Part shown: piece after piece, positions 28,146-36,486 of the stretch
Layout: the number at the start of each line of letters is the position of its first letter
How positions within the stretch are numbered: the stretch's first letter is position 1
Translations under genes and position numbers: made by a program
NCBI GenBank assembly: GCA_945888375.1
Contig: CAMCZZ010000020.1
Span: 1 to 64,000 of the forward strand
Length of the DNA: 64,000 nucleotides
DNA from: Akkermansia muciniphila
GTDB lineage: Bacteria; Verrucomicrobiota; Verrucomicrobiia; Opitutales; Opitutaceae
Reading direction: 5' to 3'
Notes under the pieces: generated by a model
Seen by the model: only the letters and a program-made list of their open reading frames with translations
Database searches by the model: none
Told to the model about the DNA's origin: nothing

Positions 28146-29165
28146 TTATCTGGCCAAGTCCCGCGCTACTTCCTTGGCAAAATAGGTAAGAATGAGATCC
28201 GCGCCGGCGCGTTTGATGGCGAGCAGAGACTCATCGCGCGTCCTCTCCAGATCGAGCCAGCCGAGTCGCGCTGCCGCCTGGATTTGGGCATATTCTCCCG
28301 AGACTTGATAAGCCGCCAACGGTCGATCTGACCGCTCCCGCAGATCGCGGATGATATCGAGATAAGCCCCGGCCGGCTTCACCATGAGGATGTCCGCCCC
28401 CTCCTCCTCATCGCGGTCCGCCTCCGCCAGCGCCGAGCGCCGGTTGGCCGGATCGAGTTGATATGTCGCCTTGCTGAGAAGATTCGTGCCCGCAGCCTGC
28501 GCGCTGCCCACCGCATCGCGGAACGGGCCGTAGTAGGCGGAGTTGAACTTCACCGAATAGGCCAAAATCCCCGTCTCGACGAACCCCGCCACATCCAGCG
28601 CGGCGCGAATGGCCCCTATGCGACCGTCCATCATGTCACTCGGCGCTACGAAATCCACCCCCGCCCGAGCCTGACGCACCGCCATGGCCGCGAGGCGCTC
28701 CACCGTGCGGTCGTTGTCGACGTCATTCCCAACCGCGTTGAGCACACCGTCGTGCCCATGGTTGGTGTAGGGATCCAGCGCCACGTCGGTGATGACGATC
28801 AGCTCCGGGATCGCCACTTTCACCGCCCTCACGGCGCGTAGGATGAGTCCATCTTCATTCAATTCCTCCGTGCCCTCGGCATCCTTTAACGCGGAATCCA
28901 GCTTGGGGAAAAGAGCCACCGCTCGAATGCCTAACGACCACAGCTCTCGACACTCCTTCACCAGATCAGATAGATTTAGCCGGAACTGACCCGGCATCGA
29001 TGCGATCTCCTGCGGGGCGGCATCCCCCTCTACCACAAAGAGCGGTGCGATCAAATCCGCCGCCCTGACTTGGGTCTCGCGCACGAGCTCGCGCAGGGCG
29101 GCGGTGCGACGCAGGCGGCGGGGACGAACGGGCAAATCGAGCTTGAAGGAGGCAGGCATGGGCAT
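28146..29165 (-). CDS. hemB: Delta-aminolevulinic acid dehydratase (porphobilinogen synthase)
   Basis: 339 residues. The two Schiff-base lysines are Lys206 (LAYSVKFNSAYYGPFRDA) and Lys263 (MVKPAGAYLD). The metal loop reads DVALDPYTNHGHDG without the three Zn cysteines, so it is the Mg-dependent type. HemB condenses two ALA to porphobilinogen on the way to haem. Haem supply matters for the multihaem cytochromes at 42-56 kb, but the gene is not part of that operon. It is divergent from cysS. Confidence 0.95.
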   Translation of the reverse strand: MPMPASFKLDLPVRPRRLRRTAALRELVRETQVRAADLIAPLFVVEGDAAPQEIASMPGQFRLNLSDLVKECRELWSLGIRAVALFPKLDSALKDAEGTEELNEDGLILRAVRAVKVAIPELIVITDVALDPYTNHGHDGVLNAVGNDVDNDRTVERLAAMAVRQARAGVDFVAPSDMMDGRIGAIRAALDVAGFVETGILAYSVKFNSAYYGPFRDAVGSAQAAGTNLLSKATYQLDPANRRSALAEADRDEEEGADILMVKPAGAYLDIIRDLRERSDRPLAAYQVSGEYAQIQAAARLGWLDLERTRDESLLAIKRAGADLILTYFAKEVARDLAR

Positions 29166-29354
29166 GTTGAATTATAACTTCTAAACACGCCATGCGTCGC
29201 CTCGCCACACGTTTCCGCACTGCTTGCGCCCGGGAGGTCGCCACCTGGCGAACACCAGCGCCGCACGTCGCCGTGTGAGGCCCGGGCGACTTCGCTCGGT
29301 TCCGGCTATCGCGCTACCAGGCGCGCCCCTTGCGCACGTGAGTCTTGACCTTAG

Positions 29355-29395
29355 GCTCCCAGCCCCTCGTTCCCTGCTCCCGCTCCGTTCCTGCC
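29355..29395 (+). repeat. Heptamer array abutting cysS start
   Basis: Units GCTCCCA, GCCCCTC, GTTCCCT, GCTCCCG, then weaker CTCCGTT and CCTGCC, ending exactly at the cysS ATG (29396). It is the same 7-nt period and similar consensus as the array before the gene at 45091. No purine-rich Shine-Dalgarno site is present. Confidence 0.6.
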
Positions 29396-30766
29396 ATGCC
29401 CATCCGCCTTTTTGATTCCCTTACCCGCGACCACATGGAGCTGCGACCCTCGCAGCCCGACGGCGTTTTCCGCTTCTATAACTGCGGCCCCACCGTCTAC
29501 GCCCCCGCGCACATCGGTAATTTCCGCACTTTCGTAGTCAACGACCTCCTCCGCCGCCTCCTCGAACTCGAGTTCGGCAAGGACAAGGTGAAACACGTCC
29601 GCAACCTCACTGACGTCGATGACAAGACCATCCGCCGCGCCCGCGAAGAAGGCCGCCCCCTCGCCGAAGTCACCAAACAGTGGACCGATAAGTTTCACGC
29701 CGATTGCGCCGCCCTCAACTGCCTCCCCCCGCACGTCGAACCCGCCGCCACCGGCCACATCCCCGAGCAGATCGACATGATCGCCGCCCTTGAACGGCGC
29801 GGCCACGCCTACCGCACCGAAGACGGCTCGGTCTATTTCAAGGTCTCCTCTTTCCCCGGCTACGGTGCCCTCTCCCGCGTCAAGGAACGCGAACTGCGCA
29901 TCGGCTCCGCCCTCACCGGAAAACCCCAGACCCACGACGCCGACGAAAAGGAGGATGGCTCCGATTTCGCCCTCTGGAAAGGCCACAAGCCCGACGACGG
30001 CGATACCTTCTGGCCAGCTCCTTGGGGCCGGGGACGCCCCGGCTGGCATATTGAGTGCAGCGCCATGAGCAAAAAACATCTTGGCGACACCATCGACCTC
30101 CACACGGGAGGGGTAGACCTGCTTTTCCCTCACCACGAAAACGAGATTGCCCAGAGCCAGTGCTGCAATGGCACGACCTTTGCCTTGCACTGGTATCATA
30201 GCGAACACCTCCTCGTAGATGGCAAAAAAATGAGCAAGTCGCTGGGTAACCTCTACACCCTCGATCAGCTCCAAGAGATGGGCCACGGCCCCGCCGCCCT
30301 CCGCTACGCCCTCCTCGCCGGCCACCCGCGCAAGCAGCTCAACTTCACCCTCGATTCGCTCCACGCCGCGGAAAAAGCCCTCGCCCAGCTTCGCGCCTAC
30401 CGCGCTAGCCTATTACCTGCAGGCACTACCGATCCCTTCGGCCCCGCCCTCGCCGCCCTTCAGGATGATTTAAATACGCCCCACGCCCTCGGCCTCATCT
30501 TTACCACCCTCCACTCCGGTCCCGCCGGCATCGCTCCGGCCGCCTTCGAGCGTATCCTTTTCGCCCTCGGTCTCGATCTCACCGAGACCCTAAAACCCTT
30601 GGCCACTACGCCGCCTGAAGTAACCGCTCTAGCCGAGCAACGCTGGGCCGCGAAGAACGCGAAAAACTGGGCCGAAGCCGACCGCCTGCGCGGCGCCATC
30701 GCCGATCTCGGCTGGTCTATGCTTGATCGCAAAGACGGCTACACCCTCGAACCCACCAAGAAATAA
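29396..30766 (+). CDS. cysS: Cysteinyl-tRNA synthetase
   Basis: 456 residues from ATG 29396 ([18 protein letters not shown]). Zn ligand Cys30 is in YNCGPTVY, the HIGH-type motif is HIGN at 39-42, WHIECSAMS and the KMSKS motif ([10 protein letters not shown]) follow. The C-terminal helical domain is complete and the length is normal. The longer open frame upstream lies within the heptamer array and has no homology. thrS follows 42 nt later, giving a two-gene tRNA synthetase operon. Confidence 0.95.
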   Translation: MPIRLFDSLTRDHMELRPSQPDGVFRFYNCGPTVYAPAHIGNFRTFVVNDLLRRLLELEFGKDKVKHVRNLTDVDDKTIRRAREEGRPLAEVTKQWTDKFHADCAALNCLPPHVEPAATGHIPEQIDMIAALERRGHAYRTEDGSVYFKVSSFPGYGALSRVKERELRIGSALTGKPQTHDADEKEDGSDFALWKGHKPDDGDTFWPAPWGRGRPGWHIECSAMSKKHLGDTIDLHTGGVDLLFPHHENEIAQSQCCNGTTFALHWYHSEHLLVDGKKMSKSLGNLYTLDQLQEMGHGPAALRYALLAGHPRKQLNFTLDSLHAAEKALAQLRAYRASLLPAGTTDPFGPALAALQDDLNTPHALGLIFTTLHSGPAGIAPAAFERILFALGLDLTETLKPLATTPPEVTALAEQRWAAKNAKNWAEADRLRGAIADLGWSMLDRKDGYTLEPTKK

Positions 30767-30808
30767 TCCACTTCCCATTCTCTCCTGAACCCCGACTTCT
30801 TTCCCAAC

Positions 30809-32764
30809 ATGTCCATGTCTCCCCTCGACGAAATCCGTCACTCCGCCTCCCACATCCTCGCCACCGCCGTCCTGCGCGTCTTCCCCGATGCCAAACTCGA
30901 CATCGGTCCGCCCACCGAGACCGGCTTTTATTACGACATCGATCTCGACCACAAACTCACCACCGAGGACCTCGTCCGCCTCGAAGCGGAGATGAAGAAA
31001 GTCATTGATGAAAACCAGTCCTTCCGACGCAAAGAGGTCTCCCGCGAGGAAGCCGAGGCCATCATCCGCAGCCGCGGCCAGGAACGTTATAAACTTGGCC
31101 GACTAGCGGACATCCCCGCGGGTGAGGCCATTTCCTTCTACGAAAACGGCGAGTTCATGGATCTCTGCGCCGGCTCTCACGTCCGCTACACCAAACAGGT
31201 AAAGGCCTTTAAACTCCTCTCCATCGCGGGCGCCTACCACCGCGGCGACGAGAAAAATAAACAACTCCAGCGCATTTACGGCACCGCCTTCGCCTCCAAA
31301 GACGAACTCGCCCGATTCCTCGATCGCCAGGAACAAGCCAAACTCCGTGACCACCGCAAACTCGGCAAAGACCTCCAGCTCTTCCATATCGACGAGGACG
31401 TTGGCCAGGGCCTCATTCTCTGGACGCCCAGAGGCGCCATTCTGCGGCAAGAACTGCAAAACTTCATCTCCGACGAGCTTCGGAAACAGGGTTACTCCCA
31501 AGTCTTTACCCCTCACATCGGCAAACTCGCGCTGTATAAGACCTCCGGCCACTTCCCCTATTACAAGGACGCGCAGTTCCCCGCCCTTATCGAGCCAGAT
31601 CAGCTCGCCCAGATCGCCTCCGAGGGCTGCGGTTGCGCCGAGATGACCGCCCGCCTCGAAGCGGTTTCGCCAAGCTTCGCCGCCGGCATCAATGAACGCG
31701 CCGGAAAGACCGTGATTGGCGAGGATCGTGTAATGGACCCCACCCGGCTCCTCGACGGCTTCCTCCTGAAGCCGATGAACTGCCCCCACCACATCAAGAT
31801 CTTCGCCTCCCAGCCGCACTCCTACCGCGACCTTCCCGTGCGCCTCGCCGAGTTCGGCACCGTCTACCGCTGGGAGCAGTCCGGCGAGCTCAACGGCATG
31901 ACCCGCGTCCGCGGCTTCACTCAGGATGACGCCCATCTTTTCTGCACGGAGGAGCAGGTCGCCGCCGAGATACGTGGCTGCCTCAGCCTGGTAAAGACCG
32001 TCCTCACCACCCTTGGCATGGCGGATTACCGTGTCCGCGTCGGCCTCCGCGATCCCGATGGCAACAAGTTCACCGGTGACCCCGCCAAGTGGGATATCGC
32101 CGAGGCCGCCTGTCGCGACGCCGCTTCGACGCTCGGCGTTCCCTTCACCGAGGAACCCGGCGAAGCCGCCTTCTACGGCCCCAAGATTGATTTCGTCATT
32201 AAAGATGTCATCGGCCGCGAGTGGCAACTCGGCACCGTGCAGGTGGACTACGTCCTCCCCCTGCGCTTCGACCTGCACTACATCGGCGCAGATGGCGCCA
32301 AACACCGCCCCGTCATGGTTCACCGCGCCCCCTTTGGCTCGATGGAGCGTTTCTGCGGAGTGCTCATCGAACACTTCGCCGGCGACTTCCCGGTCTGGCT
32401 CGCTCCCGAGCAAGTCCGCATCGCCCCGATCTCGGAAAAGGTGAACGACTACGCGACTGCTCTTTATGAACAACTTCGTGAAGCCGGAGTGCGTGTGGCG
32501 CTCGACGGTGATGCCGATAAGGTCGGCGCCAAACTTCGCCGCGCCGAACTCGCCAAGATCCCCTATATGCTCGTAGTCGGTCAAAAAGAAGCCGAGGCCT
32601 CCGCTGTCTCCGTGCGCAGCCGCGCCAAGGGCGACGAGGGCGTGCTGCCCTTCGCCGACTTCCTCGCCCGGGTGAAGTCCGAAATCGCCACCCGCGCCCT
32701 GCCGGTTAAAGTCGAGAAAAAGCCTGAATCCACGCCCCCGTCCCGGCCGGCCGCCACCGCCTAG
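30809..32764 (+). CDS. thrS: Threonyl-tRNA synthetase without TGS domain
   Basis: 651 residues. It starts almost directly with the editing domain (RHSASHILATAV, GFYYDID, DLCAGSHV), so the usual N-terminal TGS domain of about 60 residues is absent. The catalytic core has KTSGHFPYYKD, LKPMNCPHH, RVRGFTQDDAHLFC, FYGPKIDFVIKD and the anticodon domain. About 60 extra residues (including GCGCAEMTARLEA) are inserted between the KTSGHFPYYKD block and the PMNCPHH block. A Pro-rich tail ends the protein. The enzyme should still charge tRNA-Thr and edit serine. Confidence 0.93.
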   Translation: MSMSPLDEIRHSASHILATAVLRVFPDAKLDIGPPTETGFYYDIDLDHKLTTEDLVRLEAEMKKVIDENQSFRRKEVSREEAEAIIRSRGQERYKLGRLADIPAGEAISFYENGEFMDLCAGSHVRYTKQVKAFKLLSIAGAYHRGDEKNKQLQRIYGTAFASKDELARFLDRQEQAKLRDHRKLGKDLQLFHIDEDVGQGLILWTPRGAILRQELQNFISDELRKQGYSQVFTPHIGKLALYKTSGHFPYYKDAQFPALIEPDQLAQIASEGCGCAEMTARLEAVSPSFAAGINERAGKTVIGEDRVMDPTRLLDGFLLKPMNCPHHIKIFASQPHSYRDLPVRLAEFGTVYRWEQSGELNGMTRVRGFTQDDAHLFCTEEQVAAEIRGCLSLVKTVLTTLGMADYRVRVGLRDPDGNKFTGDPAKWDIAEAACRDAASTLGVPFTEEPGEAAFYGPKIDFVIKDVIGREWQLGTVQVDYVLPLRFDLHYIGADGAKHRPVMVHRAPFGSMERFCGVLIEHFAGDFPVWLAPEQVRIAPISEKVNDYATALYEQLREAGVRVALDGDADKVGAKLRRAELAKIPYMLVVGQKEAEASAVSVRSRAKGDEGVLPFADFLARVKSEIATRALPVKVEKKPESTPPSRPAATA

Positions 32765-33106
32765 TCATCAAGCGTCGCCCCTCTTTGCGCGCCTCCCGCG
32801 TTTTATCCAAGACGTGGAAGGCCCGCACTGGGCGGGCCGGACAGGTTTGACACGATTCAAGACGTCCGGACTCACCGATACGGAAGAACTCAGTTGGACG
32901 GCAGCGCCGCGCGGCGTGGTAGCGGCATATTTGGGCGCGGACCGAGCGAAGGACGGTGCGAAGCGGAGAGGGCGCAGCCTTTAACTGTAGGCGGAGGATG
33001 AGTCCGCAGGGCGAACCATACTAGGCGGGTATTTTGAGCCGAGAGCCCCGCCGAAAGGTGCCGCCCGGTCGCCTCGATGCGACCCAGGCAACCGAATGAT
33101 TCCGGC
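32765..33106. other. 342-bp gap between thrS and tolB
   Basis: A convergent gap. A hairpin near the thrS end (32820-32838) is listed separately. The remaining 270 bp are GC-rich with several short inverted repeats but no ORF with family similarity, no tRNA-like folding and no tmRNA, 6S or RNase P signature that I recognise. It is longer than most gaps here, so an uncharacterised RNA or remnant is possible. Confidence 0.4.
32820..32838 (+). terminator. Hairpin after thrS
   Basis: GGCCCGC pairs with GCGGGCC around a 5-nt loop, 55 nt past the thrS stop. It lacks a proper T-run (GGACAGGTTT follows), so it may be an end-protecting hairpin rather than an intrinsic terminator. Confidence 0.4.
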
Positions 33107-34330
33107 TCAGCGCGGATCGAGCACGCTGGCTTGGGAGATTTTGCCGGCGGACGATCCGCTGAGCTGCGTCGCCTTCTTGTTGACGGTATCCAGCACCCAA
33201 AGACTGCTCGCGCCGGCCGAGCGGGAACTGAAAACGATATGCCGTCCGTCCGCCAGCCAGCTGGGCTCCACCGCGTCCGCCGGCTGCTTGGAAACCACCT
33301 CCGCGATACCCTTGCTCAAATCATAAACGGCAATTTGGAAGCCCTTGCCACTGCGCATCGAGAAGGCGATGCGGGTGGGGTCGGCCTTGCTCCAGTCCGG
33401 TTCCGCACAATAACCGCTGATTCGCGTGGGCAAGCGACGCGCGGCGCCACCCGCCGCTGGCATGACGTAGAGCTGGGGGCCCCCCGCCGCATCGGAACAG
33501 AAAACCAGTTGGGAGCCGTCCGGCGAGAAACAGGGCCCCGACTCAATCGCGGTAGTCCGCGTCTTGCGCGTGATCTGCCGGCCCTGCGCATTACCGACAT
33601 AAATCTCCGGATTACCCTCTCCCGAGAGAACCATCGCCACGTTCTTCCCGTCCGCACTGAAACGTCCTCCGCTGTTGGTGCCTTTGAAGCTCACAAAGGT
33701 GTTTCGCTGGAGCGAACCCAGATCCATGACAAAAAGATCGGGGAAGCCGGTCTTGAAGTAACTGGTATAAATCAGACGCTGCCCGTCGGGCGACCAGCGC
33801 GGGGTGCGGGCGAGGGCCTTGTCATTGGTCACTTGCCGCACTTCGCCCAAAAAGAGGTCGCTGACATACACCTCGGGCTTGCCGGTGCGCTCTCCGATAA
33901 AGGCCAGGCGGGAGGCGAAAAAGCCCGGTTTTCCTGTCATGGCCTTTACCGCGACGTCGGCAGCTTTGAGCAAAGCATTCCGCGGCGAAGCGCCCGAGAT
34001 CACTTGCGAAACCACCGGCGTTGCGACGCCTGCCCGCGTGACCGTGACCTGCACTCCGGTTCCCGCAGGGGCAAAATTAACCGTAAAGGTGGGCTTCTGC
34101 GCGGCTCTACGAAAGGCCCCGTGCACGGCAAAAGCATCGTTCGCCAGCTTGTTCATTTCAACGGTGGCGCCTTGGACCAGAATGGGCGTGTTTTTGAGGT
34201 CGTAGCGTAGATCGAGCGGTCCCAGATCGGTCTGGGCGCTCGCACGGCCGGGGGCCAAGACCCCCAATGCAAGGAGAGCCACGAAGAAAAAAGAGGACGG
34301 GTTGAGCCGGGCAAATAGTTGGATAAGCAT
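33107..34330 (-). CDS. tolB: TolB-like periplasmic beta-propeller protein
   Basis: 407 residues. There is a signal peptide (FFFVALLALGVLAPGRASA), a TolB N-terminal domain (about 30-150) and then PD40/WD-like repeats: RWSPDGQRLIYTS, RFSADGKNVAMVLS, CFSPDGSQLVFCS, PSWLADGRHIVFSS. The pattern is that of TolB, the periplasmic part of the Tol-Pal envelope system. Other tol genes and pal are not adjacent. It diverges from mrp with about 95 nt between starts. Confidence 0.88.
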   Translation of the reverse strand: MLIQLFARLNPSSFFFVALLALGVLAPGRASAQTDLGPLDLRYDLKNTPILVQGATVEMNKLANDAFAVHGAFRRAAQKPTFTVNFAPAGTGVQVTVTRAGVATPVVSQVISGASPRNALLKAADVAVKAMTGKPGFFASRLAFIGERTGKPEVYVSDLFLGEVRQVTNDKALARTPRWSPDGQRLIYTSYFKTGFPDLFVMDLGSLQRNTFVSFKGTNSGGRFSADGKNVAMVLSGEGNPEIYVGNAQGRQITRKTRTTAIESGPCFSPDGSQLVFCSDAAGGPQLYVMPAAGGAARRLPTRISGYCAEPDWSKADPTRIAFSMRSGKGFQIAVYDLSKGIAEVVSKQPADAVEPSWLADGRHIVFSSRSAGASSLWVLDTVNKKATQLSGSSAGKISQASVLDPR

Positions 34331-34425
34331 GGTTGGCAGGGTAAGCGTCGTTGACGCCCCATCTATTTACCCCGCCACTCGACCGCTCAACGCCAATCCC
34401 GTCCGAATCCATTTTTAATCATCTC

Positions 34426-35529
34426 GTGACACCCGACGAACTCAAGGAACACCTCAAACAGGTCAAATACCCCGGCTTTAGCCGCGATATCGTCTCTTTC
34501 GGCCTGGTAAAATCCGCCGCGCTGATCGACGGCACCGCCCGCGTGGCGCTGGCCATCATCAGCTCCAACCCTAAAGTGCCCCTGCACCTCAAGCGCGAGG
34601 TCGATGCCTGCCTTCGGGCCATCCCGGGGGTAACCGATACCGTGATCGACCTCGCCGTAAGCACACCCAAAGCCGCTCCCAGCGCCGGTAACCTCGGAGG
34701 TAATGCCTCCGCCCCCAAAACAATCCGCTATGCCGTTGCCATCGCTTCCGGCAAAGGCGGCGTCGGTAAGTCCACCTTCGCAGTCAATTTGGCCGTGGCT
34801 GCGGCCACCCACCTCGCCGCGCTCGGCCGCCCCGGTCGCGTCGGCCTGATGGATTGCGATATCTACGGTCCTTCCGTTCCGCTGATGATCGGCCTCCACG
34901 GAGAACGGCCCGGGGTCCGCGGCGAAGGCCAGGATTCCCGGCTCGTTCCCCTCGAGGCGCACGGGGTTAAGGTGATGAGCATGGGCTTCCTCGTCGATGA
35001 CAACACCCCCGTGGTCTGGCGCGGTCCTATGATCATGAAAACCATCCAGCAATTCGTGCAAAACGTGGAGTGGGGCCCGCTCGATCTGCTGCTCGTGGAC
35101 TTGCCTCCAGGCACCGGCGACGCGCAGTTGAGCTTGGTGCAGACCTTGCCGCTCGACGGCGCGGTTCTTGTCACGACACCCCAGCCCGCCGCCACGCAGG
35201 TGGCGCGCAAAGGCGGCCTGATGTTTCAAAAAGTGAATGTGCCGCTGCTCGGCGTGGTTGAAAACATGGCATGGTTCACCGATCCGGCCGGTCAGCGGCA
35301 TGATCTTTTTGGCTCTGGCGGAGGCGAACAAGTCGCCGGGAGTCTCGGCACGACCTTGCTTGGCCAAGTGCCTCTCTTCCCCGAAATCCGCTCCGCTGGC
35401 GATGCCGGCGCACCACTCGTGGCCACCCAGCCTGGACACCCGGCGACCGGTCATTTCGAGGCCATCGCCCGGGAACTTCTTGCTCGTCTGGATAAAAAAA
35501 CGGCTGTCGTCCCAGCCTCACTTCTCTGA
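34426..35529 (+). CDS. mrp: Mrp/ApbC-family P-loop ATPase lacking the CxxC motif
   Basis: About 367 residues from GTG 34426; an upstream TTG would add unlikely residues. The N-terminal MIP18/DUF59 domain (about 1-85) is followed by the deviant Walker A SGKGGVGKST and LVDLPPGTGDAQLS. Mrp proteins carry Fe-S clusters for delivery, using a C-terminal CxxC after GVVENM. Here that stretch reads GVVENMAWFTDPAGQRHDLFG with no cysteine, and the whole protein has only two Cys, neither in a CxxC. The ATPase is intact, but the usual cluster ligand is absent. dapF follows closely (16 nt). Confidence 0.9.
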   Translation: MTPDELKEHLKQVKYPGFSRDIVSFGLVKSAALIDGTARVALAIISSNPKVPLHLKREVDACLRAIPGVTDTVIDLAVSTPKAAPSAGNLGGNASAPKTIRYAVAIASGKGGVGKSTFAVNLAVAAATHLAALGRPGRVGLMDCDIYGPSVPLMIGLHGERPGVRGEGQDSRLVPLEAHGVKVMSMGFLVDDNTPVVWRGPMIMKTIQQFVQNVEWGPLDLLLVDLPPGTGDAQLSLVQTLPLDGAVLVTTPQPAATQVARKGGLMFQKVNVPLLGVVENMAWFTDPAGQRHDLFGSGGGEQVAGSLGTTLLGQVPLFPEIRSAGDAGAPLVATQPGHPATGHFEAIARELLARLDKKTAVVPASLL

Positions 35530-35545
35530 TCGTCACGTCTTTTCC

Positions 35546-36397
35546 ATGCGCTTTTTCAAATATCATGCCCTTGGCAACGACTACATCGTCCTGAACCCGG
35601 CCGACTTCCCCGGTTGGAGCGAACCCTCGATCGACCAGATTCGCGTTATCTGCCACCGGAATTTTGGCGTCGGCTCCGACGGCATCCTCTGGGGTCCGCT
35701 CCCGTCAACCAAGGCCCGCTTCGGACTGCGCATCTTTAATCCCGACGGCTCAGAGGCGGAAAAGTCCGGCAACGGCCTACGCATCTTCTCCCGCTACCTT
35801 TGGGACGCGAAGCTGACGGACACACCAGTCTTCACTATCGAGACGCCCGGCGGCGTGGTGGAGTCCGAGATTCAGGACAACGGCGCGCTCATCACTGTGG
35901 AGATGGGCCGCGTGAGCTTCACCAGCACCAAAATCCCCCACGTCGGTCCTGAGCGCGAAGTGTTGAACGAATTCATCACCGCCTTGGACCGGACCTTCAC
36001 CTACTGTTCCGCCACCATCGGCAACCCCCACTGCGTTCTGCCCCTGCCCGAGGTCTCCGCCGAGCTCGCCCACCGCTACGGACCGCACCTGGAAACGCAT
36101 CCCAATTTCCCGCGCAAAACCAATGTCCAATTCCTCCAGGTCCTAGACCGCTCCAATATCCGCATCGAGATCTGGGAGCGCGGTGCCGGCTACACCCTTG
36201 CTTCGGGCAGCAGCTCCAGCGCCGCCGCCGCCGTCGCTCGCCGTCTAGGTCTCGTCGATGCCGATCTCACTGTGCACATGCCGGGCGGTCGTATCGGCAT
36301 CCGCATCGCCGAGGACTTCGCGATCCGCATGACTGGCACCGTCAATCAAGTCGCCGACGGCGTCATGCGCCCGGAGTTGTTCTTGGTGAAGGTCTAG
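35546..36397 (+). CDS. dapF: Diaminopimelate epimerase homologue with Ser at both catalytic Cys sites
   Basis: 283 residues from ATG 35546, full-length DapF. Conserved substrate residues remain: GND (Asn11), NPDGSEAE (Asn65), GNPH (Asn160), TNVQF (Asn193) and Glu211. The two catalytic cysteines do not: the canonical ...CGNG is KSGNG (Ser74, codon TCC at 35765) and the canonical ACGTGA is ASGSSS (Ser220). DapF epimerises LL- to meso-diaminopimelate using this Cys pair. Either this is a specialised Ser/Ser enzyme or it has lost epimerase activity. It is preceded by mrp in an apparent operon. Confidence 0.88.
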   Translation: MRFFKYHALGNDYIVLNPADFPGWSEPSIDQIRVICHRNFGVGSDGILWGPLPSTKARFGLRIFNPDGSEAEKSGNGLRIFSRYLWDAKLTDTPVFTIETPGGVVESEIQDNGALITVEMGRVSFTSTKIPHVGPEREVLNEFITALDRTFTYCSATIGNPHCVLPLPEVSAELAHRYGPHLETHPNFPRKTNVQFLQVLDRSNIRIEIWERGAGYTLASGSSSSAAAAVARRLGLVDADLTVHMPGGRIGIRIAEDFAIRMTGTVNQVADGVMRPELFLVKV

Positions 36398-36486
36398 TTT
36401 AGCAAACAGGACCGCTCCCTATCGCCCCTAGTTGCGGAGATTTCCGGGAACCGCCCCCGGGCGGCTGCTTTCCTATTCCTTCCATC

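Noticed and set aside
31103-32584. 493-codon minus-strand frame opposite thrS
   Set aside because: Antisense shadow; thrS on the plus strand has all catalytic motifs.
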